Numbered from the stretch's first letter, positions 35,170 through 44,630 are shown. The stretch is 64,000 nucleotides of DNA from UBA7330 sp043554545 (GCA_043554545.1 CP121337.1:1922001-1986000); one strand, 5' to 3'. Program-made: numbers and translations. Notes: a model not told the origin generated them from the letters alone.

Positions 35170-36786
35170 CTGAAACAGCAAACAAAAAACTCCCTATTCA
35201 TCCTCATTGGCGTATTGCTGCTGATAGTAAGTGCTTTTGCTTATCTAAGCCATTTGGCCAACCAAAAGCTTCCTGACCTCTTTGGAGATCAAGTTGAGAT
35301 AAAAAGCCTGGACATTAACCTGCTGGGAAATAATGTCCTGTTTACCGCACCCAAACTCAGCATCGACAGCACCCAGAACGACGCCCATGTCAATATTCAG
35401 ACGCAGGCCAAAGAGATACGGATCGAGGGGTTTAGCTTATGGGACCTCCTGGCAAGCAGCGAATTAGGTGTAGATAAACTTACCATTGACTCTGTATCTA
35501 TCCACCTGGAGCTTCCGGAAGATACCACCTATCAAAACAGCCGTAAACAAATTCATCTTTTCATCACGGAAATATTCACCAGTATTCGGGTAAAAAAATT
35601 AATACTTGAAAATGTCAACATCCAGGTTACTAAAAGAGCCGGTCAGGATACCTTATTAACAGTAAACGGCATCTATCTAACCTCCAATGAAGTAGTGGTA
35701 GATACGGCAACAGTTAATAACATCTTTCCGCTGGAATCTGAGCACTCCTCCGTGCGTATTGATTCTTTTAAAGCCACATTTGATAAAGCGTATGCATTCT
35801 CCGGAAAAGACTTCCTCATGGCCGATACCACCGTTACCATGACCAAACTCAGGCTGAAGTCTGTTTATTCTAAATCAGCCTTTACCTTGCATCATACCTA
35901 TGAAAAGGCACGCCTTGACCTGGAAGTTGCTCAACTTACTTTGCGGGGACTCCTGTGGGACTTTGACCACGATAGATTTAATTTCTATGCATCCTGGACC
36001 GCAATTGATACGGCTAAATTCCTCGTATACAAGGACAAACGCCCTCCGGAACAACCCAATAAGGTAAAGCATTTGTTATCTCAGGTAATTCAGGAAATCC
36101 CATTTACAATAACTGTTGACTCCATTGAAGTACGAAAAAGTTATATCGAGTATGAACAGTTTCCGGTCACTTTTCCAAACACTGGAAAGGTGTTCTTTGA
36201 TAACCTATATGTTTCAGCATTCAACTTGACCAACGATACTGGCAGACTCCAAAAAGAACCGCAAATGTCCATACATGTACAAACAGACTTTATGTCCAGG
36301 GGCGAGTTAAAAACCAACATTTACCTGGATTTATCCTCCCCCAAGCAGGAATTCAAAGTAGATGGAACGTTGGGAGAACTACCGATGACCTATGTTAACG
36401 AGGCGATGACACCATTGGTGGGAGTAACTGCTGATGGGCTGGTCCATGGTTTGGGTTTTGAGTTTTCGGGGGATAACAATGATGCGAGCGGAAGCGCACA
36501 ATTTGAATACTCCAATTTAAAGATCGCCATGCATGATGAACATAAAAATAAGGAGCTGGTTAAAAGTTTATTTCGCAATTTTCTTCTGAGAAACAATAAC
36601 CGAAAAGAAGACGGTCTTACGTACAAAGAAGGAGAAATCTATTTTATCCGATACCAAAACAAAGATTTCTTTAATTACCTATGGAATAGCCTCCGGGTTG
36701 GACTGATGGACATTGTGATCCCTTTCTACACCAACCCTGATCTTGAAACACCACCCTCCGGGCCTAAGTTTAAAGAAGATTCTTAG
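35170..36786 (+). CDS. AsmA-like membrane-anchored protein; start unclear
   Basis: The long frame has one N-terminal membrane helix (SLFILIGVLLLIVSAFAYLS) and then a large soluble region with repeated strands of AsmA/DUF748 style (VEIKSLDINLLGNNVLF, LTIDSVSIHLELPED). It probably spans the periplasm. The frame reaches the helix only from a CTG (35170) or a TTG after part of the helix; the ATG at 35160 is in another frame and would join if the A6 run at 35184-35189 had one A less. I give the CTG as the frame start. The protein role is unknown. Confidence 0.7.
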   Translation: MKQQTKNSLFILIGVLLLIVSAFAYLSHLANQKLPDLFGDQVEIKSLDINLLGNNVLFTAPKLSIDSTQNDAHVNIQTQAKEIRIEGFSLWDLLASSELGVDKLTIDSVSIHLELPEDTTYQNSRKQIHLFITEIFTSIRVKKLILENVNIQVTKRAGQDTLLTVNGIYLTSNEVVVDTATVNNIFPLESEHSSVRIDSFKATFDKAYAFSGKDFLMADTTVTMTKLRLKSVYSKSAFTLHHTYEKARLDLEVAQLTLRGLLWDFDHDRFNFYASWTAIDTAKFLVYKDKRPPEQPNKVKHLLSQVIQEIPFTITVDSIEVRKSYIEYEQFPVTFPNTGKVFFDNLYVSAFNLTNDTGRLQKEPQMSIHVQTDFMSRGELKTNIYLDLSSPKQEFKVDGTLGELPMTYVNEAMTPLVGVTADGLVHGLGFEFSGDNNDASGSAQFEYSNLKIAMHDEHKNKELVKSLFRNFLLRNNNRKEDGLTYKEGEIYFIRYQNKDFFNYLWNSLRVGLMDIVIPFYTNPDLETPPSGPKFKEDS

Positions 36787-36848
36787 GTAAATGGCGGCTT
36801 AGTCATCGCATGACAGAATACTGAAAATTGCGCGCTATCCCACATTAG

Positions 36849-37033
36849 TCAATTAAACCTGGAATACGCAATAGGAATCGCCATGAAGGCATAAAATGCA
36901 AAGAAAGAGGCACTTATGTAGATGATACCGATTTCTATGGATTCAACAAGTTTATGGTAAGTGTCCGGGCAGCGATCCGCTATTTCAAAGTGCTTTATGT
37001 TTAGAGTAAATTTTCTATTATCTATTTCAGGTT
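36849..37033 (-). pseudogene. 3'-end remnant of a membrane-protein gene
   Basis: Read on the minus strand, this stretch translates without stops as LKIDNRKFTLNIKHFEIADR, CPDTYHKLVESIEIG and IIYISASFFAFYAFMAIPIA, ending YSRFN and a TGA at 36849-36851. The last part is a convincing membrane helix. About 61768-61995 carries the same sequence in the opposite orientation with stops. No start codon or upstream gene was found, so it is a 3' fragment. The family is not recognised. Confidence 0.6.
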
Positions 37034-37120
37034 AAAACAAGCCCTTGATAAGGCGAAACAATGAGACAATGATTTAGCCTTTGATCTGTGGTAGTCGGGC
37101 GATGCTAATTCACATTCCTT

Positions 37121-38095
37121 TCACAGAAACAAATTGAATAAAAAACCTGATGCAATGATAAAGAGGGTAACTACACCAAAATAGATAAGGATCAGGCGCA
37201 AAGTCATCACCTTTTTCAATAAGGTGGCTTCCGGCAAGGAAAGACCAACCGTGCTCATCATGAAAGCAATGGCAGTACCCAATGGTATGCCCTTACTTAC
37301 CAAGACCTGAATCACAGGGATAACGCCAGCAGCATTGGTATAAATGGGTACGGCCAGTATCACAGCCAGAGGCACCGTCCACCATTGACCTCCGGATAGG
37401 TATTGTTGAAAGAAGTCATCAGGCACGTAACCATGCATCGCTGCACCGATACCAATCCCGATAATCACGTACCACATCACACTTTTTACAATCTGTAGGG
37501 CTTCCCTACTTATCCCCGGAAGTCGCTTCATGAAACTTTTCCCAGGATCATGTGTCTGGGTATCTGCTTCAGCGTGTTCCAGGAGTTGTTTGACCCAACC
37601 GGTTAGGAATGCTTCCAGATGGAGTTTACCCAATACCCATCCACCGATCATTCCTAGCAAGATGCCGGAGAGCGCATAGATGAGGGTGATTTCCCAGCCA
37701 AACATCCCGATAAATAGCGCCAGGGCTACCTCATTGACCAATGGAGAGGTAATCAAGAAAGAGAAAGTAACCCCTAAAGGTATCCCTCCCTGAACAAATC
37801 CAATGAACAAGGGAACGGATGAACAGGAACAAAACGGGGTTAGTGCCCCAAAAACTGAGGCGAGTAAGTACTCAAGTCCATATAGTCTTTTTCGGCTCAA
37901 AAAATTACGTAAGCGTTCAACGGGGAAATAAGTATTGATTACGCCCATCAGGAAAATGATTAAAAAAAGCAGGATGACGATTTTAATCACATCAATCACA
38001 AAGAAGTTTAATGCTTCTCCGAGGTGACTTGCCGGCGATATTTCAAAAACGGTAAATATCAGCCAGTCTGCAAAATGCTGGAGCCAGTCAAACAT
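37121..38095 (-). CDS. ArsP/COG0701-type permease
   Basis: The 324-residue membrane protein has about eight helices and the signature ALTPFCSCSSVPLFIGF of the SO_0444/ArsP (DUF318) permease family. Related proteins export trivalent organoarsenicals, with the cysteine pair binding the substrate; that is family knowledge, and the substrate here is not proven. It follows the small thioredoxin-like gene with a 1-nt overlap (TGATG), so the two are coupled. Confidence 0.9.
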   Translation of the reverse strand: MFDWLQHFADWLIFTVFEISPASHLGEALNFFVIDVIKIVILLFLIIFLMGVINTYFPVERLRNFLSRKRLYGLEYLLASVFGALTPFCSCSSVPLFIGFVQGGIPLGVTFSFLITSPLVNEVALALFIGMFGWEITLIYALSGILLGMIGGWVLGKLHLEAFLTGWVKQLLEHAEADTQTHDPGKSFMKRLPGISREALQIVKSVMWYVIIGIGIGAAMHGYVPDDFFQQYLSGGQWWTVPLAVILAVPIYTNAAGVIPVIQVLVSKGIPLGTAIAFMMSTVGLSLPEATLLKKVMTLRLILIYFGVVTLFIIASGFLFNLFL

Positions 38096-38328
38096 CAGCT
38101 TATGGCCTCACTGACCTCCTTCACAGAAGGCACGTGACCTGTTACTTTGACTACTTCATCTATCACCAGCGCAGGAGTGCTCAGTACGTGGTACTGCATA
38201 ATCTCCTGGATGTCTTCTACTTTGATCACTTTGGCTTCTATGCCAAGCGCTTTAATCGCTTCATTCACCACTGCCACAGTTTGTTTGCATTTGGGACAGC
38301 CCATGCCAAGAATCTTAATCGTTTTCAT
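38095..38328 (-). CDS. Small thioredoxin-like redox protein
   Basis: This short (77-residue) protein starts at the ATG 38326-38328 with MKTIKILGMGCPKCKQTVAV, whose C-x2-C is the redox centre of thioredoxin_3 family proteins. The later LSTPALVIDEVVK holds the cis-proline loop. It is the upstream partner of the permease and may carry reducing equivalents to it, or to a metal(loid) that the permease exports (inference). Confidence 0.88.
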   Translation of the reverse strand: MKTIKILGMGCPKCKQTVAVVNEAIKALGIEAKVIKVEDIQEIMQYHVLSTPALVIDEVVKVTGHVPSVKEVSEAIS

Positions 38329-38376
38329 GCGTTTATATGCTGTTAAGCTTAATGCCCATTGATGATCTATTTTCAC

Positions 38377-38758
38377 AGATCACTCGTAAGGTTTATTGTG
38401 AGTCGTAAATGTACGATCAACTAAATCCAATGGATATGACCACTATCAACAGGGTTTGTGTTTTTAATCACGTGGTAAACTTTGATTCTGGTCTGCTAGC
38501 CAAAGACCTGGAGCCGGCTATGAATGATAATACCTTTCACCTCTACCTTATAAATCTTATACTGTTCACCAGACCAAGTTACAACTCCCAAGCTTGTATA
38601 AAGGATAGACAAACACTATGTTGCCTTTTCAATTATATAAATACTATAAAGAGTTATCAGTATTTCTAAGCAATCTTTATTAAGGATTTTACAAGTATGA
38701 AAGGTAGATCCGCCAAATTTTCACAAATAAGACGAGATGAATTTGGTCAAAACTGAAG
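38377..38758. other. Intergenic region without recognised gene
   Basis: Nothing coding-like was found on either strand. The region borders a remnant of a PAS-type gene. Confidence 0.45.
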
Positions 38759-38911
38759 ATGATAGATCCGAATAATCATTTAGAAATAGCTGATGTTATG
38801 TCAGGAGCAATTGATGATTAAGAAAGCAAATATCTCAAAGAAAATGAGAGATATTTTCACCGCTTAGTGAATAACATTCCATGTGAGCATGATCCATTAA
38901 TAATATATACC
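38759..38911 (+). pseudogene. Fragment of a PAS-type sensor gene
   Basis: From the ATG at 38759 the frame reads about 20 residues to a TAA and then continues in frame as ESKYLKENERYFHRLVNNIP and CEHDPLIIYTV before a second stop. The ENERYF-RLVNNIP wording is typical of the start of a PAS domain. It lies tail-to-tail with the PAS histidine kinase, so it may be what is left of a second sensor gene. The evidence is short. Confidence 0.4.
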
Positions 38912-38955
38912 GTGTAACGACTGAGGAAGTAACCCCGATATTGAAATTCTCAGTC

Positions 38956-40752
38956 CTAATCCAATGGAACGACGATGTCAATGTGCCAACCATTGTCAGT
39001 AGTATAGGCGAAACTGCCATTGATAGCATCTACCCGATTCATGATATTCTTCAGGCCAATGCCATCTACGTTTCCGCCCGAATCCATTCCTACGCCATCA
39101 TCCGAAACATTCAGGTGTATTTCATCACCTATTTCTTCTAGTGTAATCTTCGCATGCTTCGCGTGGGAATGTTTAATAATATTGCTGATCAATTCTTGTA
39201 CGATCCGATAAATGTGGGTTACCACAATTTCTGATAGTTCATTCGCTTGATTACTAAGACTTGCAACAAAGGAAAATTGAATGTCCTTATATAAAATATA
39301 CTGTTTCTCCAAGCGAGCAAATAACTCTGTAAGATTTGACCCCTTTACATCAGAATCCTGTATCTGATGGGAAACATCTCTGACATCAATGGTTATTCTA
39401 TTGATCGTATGCTTCAACTCATTGATCAAATTGACAGTGCTTGGGTCTTTGGTAATCTTGCCTGAATGATTAAGAAGCATCGTTAGCCCAACAAGTTCCT
39501 GAACAATACCATCATGCAAAGTTTGTGATATTCGATTTCTCTCTCGGTCCGCAATCTTATTGGCAAGGCTCATTTGTTCCGTTTTGAGTCGGCTGATTTC
39601 CTCAGCATTTTGCTTAGCCAGCTTGAGGCCGTTTTCATATTCCTTATAATCAGTGATATCTCTTCCTGTTGAAATATACATTTCATCAAAAGGGATACTT
39701 GTCATTTGCAGTATTTGCTTAGTAGGTGGAAAATATTGCTCCCAGAAATGAGGCTCACGCTTTTGAAACATGCTGTTTATAGTAGGTAAGAATTGATTCA
39801 CCGCATCATAATCAAAAATTGCGTTTACGCTCATACCTAAAACCTGATCCTTATTCATGTTCCAATTTCGCAAAGTCATTGGGTTGGCATCCACCAGAAC
39901 CCAGTCAATGATTTTGCCCTCTTCATCCCTCACCAATTTCCAGATATGCACCTCTTCATGAAGGTTTTCGAAGAGTTTTTTATAGGTGTAATTTGAATCT
40001 CTTAAATATTTAAACTCAGAAACATCCTGAACAATACCATGTAACTTAATTACCTGATCCTGATTTAATTCATCAAAAATGGGGTATCCAATGGCATTTA
40101 TATTCTTAACCTTTCCATTTATATTGACCCGGTATTCGATATTGTATGGAATTCCGTGTATTGCCTTTTTTAAAGATTCTGCCAGCAAATCGCTGGTTTC
40201 ATCATCACAATAAGCCAGAAGTTCTTCATAAGTTGGTGGGCCATCAGCTACTTCTCTTTCATACATCTCATAGGTCGTTTCAGACCAGGAAGTGATTTTA
40301 CCTTGCCTAACATCAAATTGCCAATATCCAATTTTTCCAATTTCCTGAGCTTTTTGAAGATCCATATTGGCTTCCTTTAGCGATTGCTCGAGTTTTTTAT
40401 GTTCAGTATTGTCAACATAACAAACCGTAATTCCTGCTTCATTGGGGTACATTTGAACTTTATACCATTTACCAGCTATCAGGTTTTGTATATCCAATTT
40501 TTGCGGTTCTCCTGTATCCATCGCCAGTTGATAAAGACGCTGAAGCGGAGTATTGACTATTTCCGGTGAGCAATCCCAGATCACCTTACCCTTGAGCTCA
40601 TCAATGGGTTTTTTAAATAATTCAGCAGCTGCTTGATTGATGAATTCATATCTCCATTCCCTATCCAGGATGAAGACAGCATCTGAAATATTACTTAGAA
40701 TTTTGTACTCATGAGAATGATCATCGCTAGAGGTATCTTGACTAGTAGGCAT
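38956..40752 (-). CDS. PAS-domain sensor histidine kinase (NarL-type partner class)
   Basis: The 598-residue soluble kinase contains three PAS-like segments: the first near residues 12-110 (ILSNISDAVFILDREWRYEF), the second around 135-250 with its PAC end (IKLHGIVQDVSEF), the third around 260-370. A coiled linker leads to the HisKA_3 phosphoacceptor (RISQTLHDGIVQELVGL, histidine in LHDG). The ATPase domain has IVQELISNIIKHSHAKHA and VSDDGVGMD plus DGIGLKNIMNRV. No response regulator is adjacent, so its partner is elsewhere. Confidence 0.92.
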   Translation of the reverse strand: MPTSQDTSSDDHSHEYKILSNISDAVFILDREWRYEFINQAAAELFKKPIDELKGKVIWDCSPEIVNTPLQRLYQLAMDTGEPQKLDIQNLIAGKWYKVQMYPNEAGITVCYVDNTEHKKLEQSLKEANMDLQKAQEIGKIGYWQFDVRQGKITSWSETTYEMYEREVADGPPTYEELLAYCDDETSDLLAESLKKAIHGIPYNIEYRVNINGKVKNINAIGYPIFDELNQDQVIKLHGIVQDVSEFKYLRDSNYTYKKLFENLHEEVHIWKLVRDEEGKIIDWVLVDANPMTLRNWNMNKDQVLGMSVNAIFDYDAVNQFLPTINSMFQKREPHFWEQYFPPTKQILQMTSIPFDEMYISTGRDITDYKEYENGLKLAKQNAEEISRLKTEQMSLANKIADRERNRISQTLHDGIVQELVGLTMLLNHSGKITKDPSTVNLINELKHTINRITIDVRDVSHQIQDSDVKGSNLTELFARLEKQYILYKDIQFSFVASLSNQANELSEIVVTHIYRIVQELISNIIKHSHAKHAKITLEEIGDEIHLNVSDDGVGMDSGGNVDGIGLKNIMNRVDAINGSFAYTTDNGWHIDIVVPLD

Positions 40753-41031
40753 AGCTGTAATTTCTACATCTTAAGTTACCTAATATAACGGATAGATCAA
40801 TGTATTTTCTAAAAAATTACATAAAATGGTTAAACACAAACTTCTCTTTTTCGAAATGAATGATAATTAGCATATTACAACTAATCCATATAACGTAGAA
40901 TAGAAATTTTTAGATGCTGGCAAAGATCCAAAAAAGCAGTTTAACTTATTTTGCATTTACAAGAATCATTAAATACAATTTTCCAAATAAGTAGGGTGAC
41001 TTATGAAAAGTTGCATCAACTAAGCAACTGA

Positions 41032-41652
41032 TCAATACTTCAACACCCAAGCTTCATCAGTATACTGGCTAAATAAAGGCAGAGCGGCTTCTGCCTGTGC
41101 CTGGGTATCGTAATCGCCAAGAGAAACCCCAAAAAATGGCAGCGCATTGTAATTATGCTCAATAATCATAACTGAATTCCCTTCATTGGCAAGTTTGGTG
41201 GCGTAATCCACTGCCAGATCATCATCTACGCTACTGGAAACGATGATGTAATAGCGATTAGTGGGTGAAGGGATTGTTTCGATAAATCCTGCAGCAATCT
41301 TAGCCATTGCATCCAATTTCTCATTGACGAGTACTAATTGATCCTTGGGATATTGTTCATTAGGGAAAAGTGCTGATGCTTCCGTATAACGTGCATGAGC
41401 TGTTTCCCAGTCCTCCTGTTCAAAGGCCGAGTCACCGTCCAGAATCAGCTGGTTGTACCGTAGTTTATTCTGAGCCGCCAGTTCTGCAGCTTTCTTCTCA
41501 GCTGCTACTTTGGCTAATTGTTCCTGCCGTGCTTTCTCAACGGTTGCCTGCTCTGGCTGATACACCATGAAGTACCAGGATCCCGCTGAAATGACCACAA
41601 CTACCAAGATGATAAAGATGATTACAAAGGACTTACCACTACGTTCACTCAT
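41032..41652 (-). CDS. SPOR-like domain membrane protein
   Basis: The 206-residue protein has one N-terminal membrane segment (VIIFIILVVVVISAGSWYFM), a coiled alanine/lysine/glutamate-rich region, a TPR-like stretch (FEQEDWETAHARYTEASALF), and a C-terminal SPOR-type domain (RYYIIVSSSVDDDLAVDYAT, FFGVSLGDYDTQAQAEAAL). SPOR domains bind denuded peptidoglycan at division sites or elsewhere in the wall. A promoter match is present just upstream. Confidence 0.88.
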   Translation of the reverse strand: MSERSGKSFVIIFIILVVVVISAGSWYFMVYQPEQATVEKARQEQLAKVAAEKKAAELAAQNKLRYNQLILDGDSAFEQEDWETAHARYTEASALFPNEQYPKDQLVLVNEKLDAMAKIAAGFIETIPSPTNRYYIIVSSSVDDDLAVDYATKLANEGNSVMIIEHNYNALPFFGVSLGDYDTQAQAEAALPLFSQYTDEAWVLKY

Positions 41653-41668
41653 TTGCTTTATTTTACAT

Positions 41669-41700
41669 TAAAGATAACTAATCGGTAGTAGTTTGTTAAA
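41669..41700 (-). promoter_or_regulatory. Bacteroidota-type promoter of the SPOR gene
   Basis: On the minus strand, TTTA (41697-41700) is followed after exactly 20 nt by TATCTTTA (41669-41676): 3 of 4 matches to TTTG and 7 of 8 including free positions to TAnnTTTG, with the usual spacing. It ends 16 nt before the ATG of the gene. Confidence 0.55.
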
Positions 41701-41726
41701 TCTCATTGAAAAACACTTATTCATGA

Positions 41727-42518
41727 CTAAAATGTTAGCTCTACCACAAACCCTTCATTTCCACGGATATTAAAGACAGTGTCATTTTCAAAAAGCAAAT
41801 ATTGTCCCTTGATACCCATCAATCGTTCCTCAAAGATGGGTGTTTTCGTGAGGTTCAGGCTTTTGATTTTGATCGGGTATTGTTGTACGGGGAATTCTAA
41901 TGCCCATTGTTCTGTGCTGTCTGACAGAAAATACGGACGGACTTCTTCTGGTAGGTGCGCAGAGAGTTGGTCACGAAAGGCAAACAGGTCGGCAGGCTCT
42001 ATCTCATTCTTGAGCATCTTTCTCCAGTTGGTCTTATCTGCTACGAAATCTTTAAGGGCTACTTCTGCAATACCTGCCAGGTAGCGATTGGGTGCTTCGA
42101 TAATCTCGAGTGCGGCGGTGGCACCCTGATCAATCCACCGTGTGGGAATCTGGCTTTTTCTGGTTACACCAACTTTCACATTGCTGGACAATGCCAGGTA
42201 GACAATGTGGGGTGTTAATTGTACTTGTTGTTCGTAGGCTAAATCACGGTCTTCCTCACCAAGATGTGCTTTAGACAACTCCGGTCGGATAACCCAATCT
42301 GCCGTCTGAGGCATTTTATAGAAGCAATCATAACAATGACCCATCCGGTAAATCTTTTGCCCACTCCCACAGTTCAGGCATTGGTAACCAGTAAAATTAA
42401 GCTTCACCTGCTCACCGATCAGGTCATTCATGTGCAGCTGCGCTTCACCCAGGTGGAGAAAATACTTAATGGGCGAACCATACTCCGTTCTCATTTTTGT
42501 CAGGACTCCTTTATGCAT
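41727..42518 (-). CDS. DUF2797 domain-containing protein
   Basis: The protein begins with strands typical of DUF2797 and carries two CxxC pairs (QCLNCGSGQK and GHCYDCFYKMP) that can form a zinc ribbon. The middle VKVGVTRKSQIPTRWIDQGA resembles a GIY-YIG-like motif, and a C-terminal beta-rich part follows. Function unknown; a nucleic-acid link is possible. The ATG at 42516-42518 is chosen, although one two codons upstream is also usable. Confidence 0.87.
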   Translation of the reverse strand: MHKGVLTKMRTEYGSPIKYFLHLGEAQLHMNDLIGEQVKLNFTGYQCLNCGSGQKIYRMGHCYDCFYKMPQTADWVIRPELSKAHLGEEDRDLAYEQQVQLTPHIVYLALSSNVKVGVTRKSQIPTRWIDQGATAALEIIEAPNRYLAGIAEVALKDFVADKTNWRKMLKNEIEPADLFAFRDQLSAHLPEEVRPYFLSDSTEQWALEFPVQQYPIKIKSLNLTKTPIFEERLMGIKGQYLLFENDTVFNIRGNEGFVVELTF

Positions 42519-42656
42519 GTTCAAATAGACTCAATTTTCACAAGATGTAAAAAGTAAGCTGCATGAAAATACCCACAGACAAAAGGAATTTGTACCCTGT
42601 TTGATTGTTGTTACACAAAAAATAAGTATTTGCAAGAGGTATGGATCCAACCACAC

Positions 42657-44189
42657 TTAAAGAGGAATAAACTGTGTGTAATGCTCATATCTTTCGAATA
42701 TTTCATTCACATAATTAACAGGTTCAAGCCCACGGACATATCCATGTTTAATGATAGGTTTGTTGAAATTTCCCGGATAGCTCAAATCTAAAATCATTTG
42801 CTCCACATGATCAGTCCATAGATAAGGATTAAGTCCTTTATCCCTTGCCAATAATTGAGCGTCCTGCACATGCCCTGCTCCACAATTATAAGCTGCCAAA
42901 ATAAACTTGATTTTGGCTATAGAGTCAGTAACACCAGGAAACCGTTCATCAAGCCAACTTATATATTGAGTCCCTCCACGAATACTTTGAGTAGGGCTAT
43001 TTAAATTGCTAATTTCCAATGATTTAGCTGTATTGGGCATGACCTGCATTAACCCTTTGGCACCGACCCATGATTTGGCTTGCGGATCAAATTTTGATTC
43101 CTGGTAAACTTGTGAGGCCAGTAGTCTCCAATCCCAATTTATATCCTTTGCATACTTTTTTATCAGGTTATCATATTTGCTTATCTGCTTGTCATTCAAG
43201 CTATAAAAATCACTTTTTATTCGAATACCAAAATTCCGCTGGTTCTCAAAGTACTTGTTGTAAATAACATTATAATCTGTTTTTTTCCTCACAGATAAGA
43301 TCCAATCATTTACAGCCTTTCTAAACATGGAAGACTTTTTACGCGTTACCCAGGCGATTCGCTGTGAAAAAGAGACAGGAACATCTATATTCAGGATTGG
43401 ATAAAAAGAAGCATTGATTTTAGCGAGGTTCTCATCGGCAAAAGTGTATTTGAATTCCCCATCTTTCAACATCTTGATGATTTCGTCTGTAGATAAGCTA
43501 CTGCTGAGGGTATCGATATAAATGGTACCCCCAATTTCATTAGAAAGACTGAGCACTCTTTCATAATATGAGGAGTTTCTACGAATGGATACAGTATCAT
43601 CAATGAGCTGAATGGGGTCCGTAATCAGGTGAGACTGCAATTCACCTGATTTCATCTCCCGATAGCCCTGTGGAAACTTTTGCACAAGAACCTGGCGTGT
43701 CAGGTACAGGTATTCTGTAAAATCCACCTCCCATTTACGTTGGTTTGTAATTGTCATGCCATGGGCGATAAGGTCTACATCGCCTCTGTTGAGGACTTCA
43801 AATTCAGTATCAAGATCTGTTGAGATTACCAATTCCAGTTTTAAGTTAAGGTGATCTGCCAGGAGTTCCAACAACTCGTACTCAAAACCCATAGGCTCAC
43901 CCTTATACAAGAAGTAGCTGGTGCTGCTGTAAATAATTAATGCTTTTAACACACCGTCCTTTCGGATGTCAAAAAGGTCTCTATCTACCGAGTTTTCAAC
44001 AATCCAATTAATCACCGTGTCTGGAGCATTTTCTTCTTGCTGAGTAGCGATTGGTACTTTTAACTGATCAGTTGTTATGGTATCATTAGCAGATTCGCAA
44101 TCGCATGGTTGAGAGGGCTGGCATGAATTTAAGACCAATGAAACCAGCAATAGCGGCAGGTATTGACTACGAAATCTGATGATCGCCAT
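42657..44189 (-). CDS. mltF: MltF-like membrane-bound lytic transglycosylase
   Basis: The lipoprotein signal ends LVLNSC. Residues about 60-310 form a family-3 solute-binding domain (GVLKALIIYSSTSYFLYKGE), and the C-terminal half has a lytic transglycosylase domain with ASQVYQESKFDPQAKSW (catalytic glutamate), GAKGLMQVMPNTA and ILAAYNCGAGHVQDA. This is the MltF arrangement, which cleaves the glycan strand and may be gated by the binding domain. It anchors to a membrane by its lipid. The ATG at 44187-44189 is chosen. Confidence 0.93.
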   Translation of the reverse strand: MAIIRFRSQYLPLLLVSLVLNSCQPSQPCDCESANDTITTDQLKVPIATQQEENAPDTVINWIVENSVDRDLFDIRKDGVLKALIIYSSTSYFLYKGEPMGFEYELLELLADHLNLKLELVISTDLDTEFEVLNRGDVDLIAHGMTITNQRKWEVDFTEYLYLTRQVLVQKFPQGYREMKSGELQSHLITDPIQLIDDTVSIRRNSSYYERVLSLSNEIGGTIYIDTLSSSLSTDEIIKMLKDGEFKYTFADENLAKINASFYPILNIDVPVSFSQRIAWVTRKKSSMFRKAVNDWILSVRKKTDYNVIYNKYFENQRNFGIRIKSDFYSLNDKQISKYDNLIKKYAKDINWDWRLLASQVYQESKFDPQAKSWVGAKGLMQVMPNTAKSLEISNLNSPTQSIRGGTQYISWLDERFPGVTDSIAKIKFILAAYNCGAGHVQDAQLLARDKGLNPYLWTDHVEQMILDLSYPGNFNKPIIKHGYVRGLEPVNYVNEIFERYEHYTQFIPL

Positions 44190-44393
44190 GTATGTTAAAG
44201 CTAACTTGAAATTCACCAAATTACCAAATCAGTTCTTTGTAGATGGGCGAAATAGCATTTGAAATGATAAGCAATAATTGTGCACATGTATCAGTCGGTA
44301 GCTATGCTCCACCTAAACATTTAGCCAAATTTATGTTGAACCTGTATCGTATTTCAGATAAGACAACAAGCTAGTGGTTCCAACTCCACAGAA

Positions 44394-44424
44394 ATAGAAA
44401 AGCCCGGACTCATCCGGGCTATTT
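44394..44424 (-). terminator. Terminator of the small protein genes
   Basis: A perfect 8-bp stem, AGCCCGGA/TCCGGGCT with a 4-nt loop, followed on the minus strand by TTTTCTA. It lies 12 nt after the stop of the 54-residue gene. The plus-strand side has ATTTTAAAG, so it may also work in the other direction. Confidence 0.75.
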
Positions 44425-44431
44425 TAAAGTA

Positions 44432-44596
44432 TCAGGTAATTCCTACCTTTTGCTGCTGTACCCATACCTCTAGTTCATGAAGATCTTTGGAAGATTTCCT
44501 CAGACTGTGTCGAAACTTCAGGTATTCCTTTCGAAAGATCTCAGGGTAATACATGACTTTGCTTAAAATAAGCTTGCTATATGCTAACTGACTCAT
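44432..44596 (-). CDS. Small hypothetical protein (54 aa)
   Basis: The ORF MSQLAYSKLILSKVMYYPEI continues FRKEYLKFRHSLRKSSKDLH and ends WVQQQKVGIT. It is basic and mostly helical, with no signal peptide. The terminator right behind its stop supports expression. It lies 34 nt downstream of the 93-residue hypothetical gene on the same strand, so the two may be one unit. No family is recognised. Confidence 0.6.
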   Translation of the reverse strand: MSQLAYSKLILSKVMYYPEIFRKEYLKFRHSLRKSSKDLHELEVWVQQQKVGIT

Positions 44597-44630
44597 CGCA
44601 ATAAATTTTAAGATTTACTAAAAAACAGGA

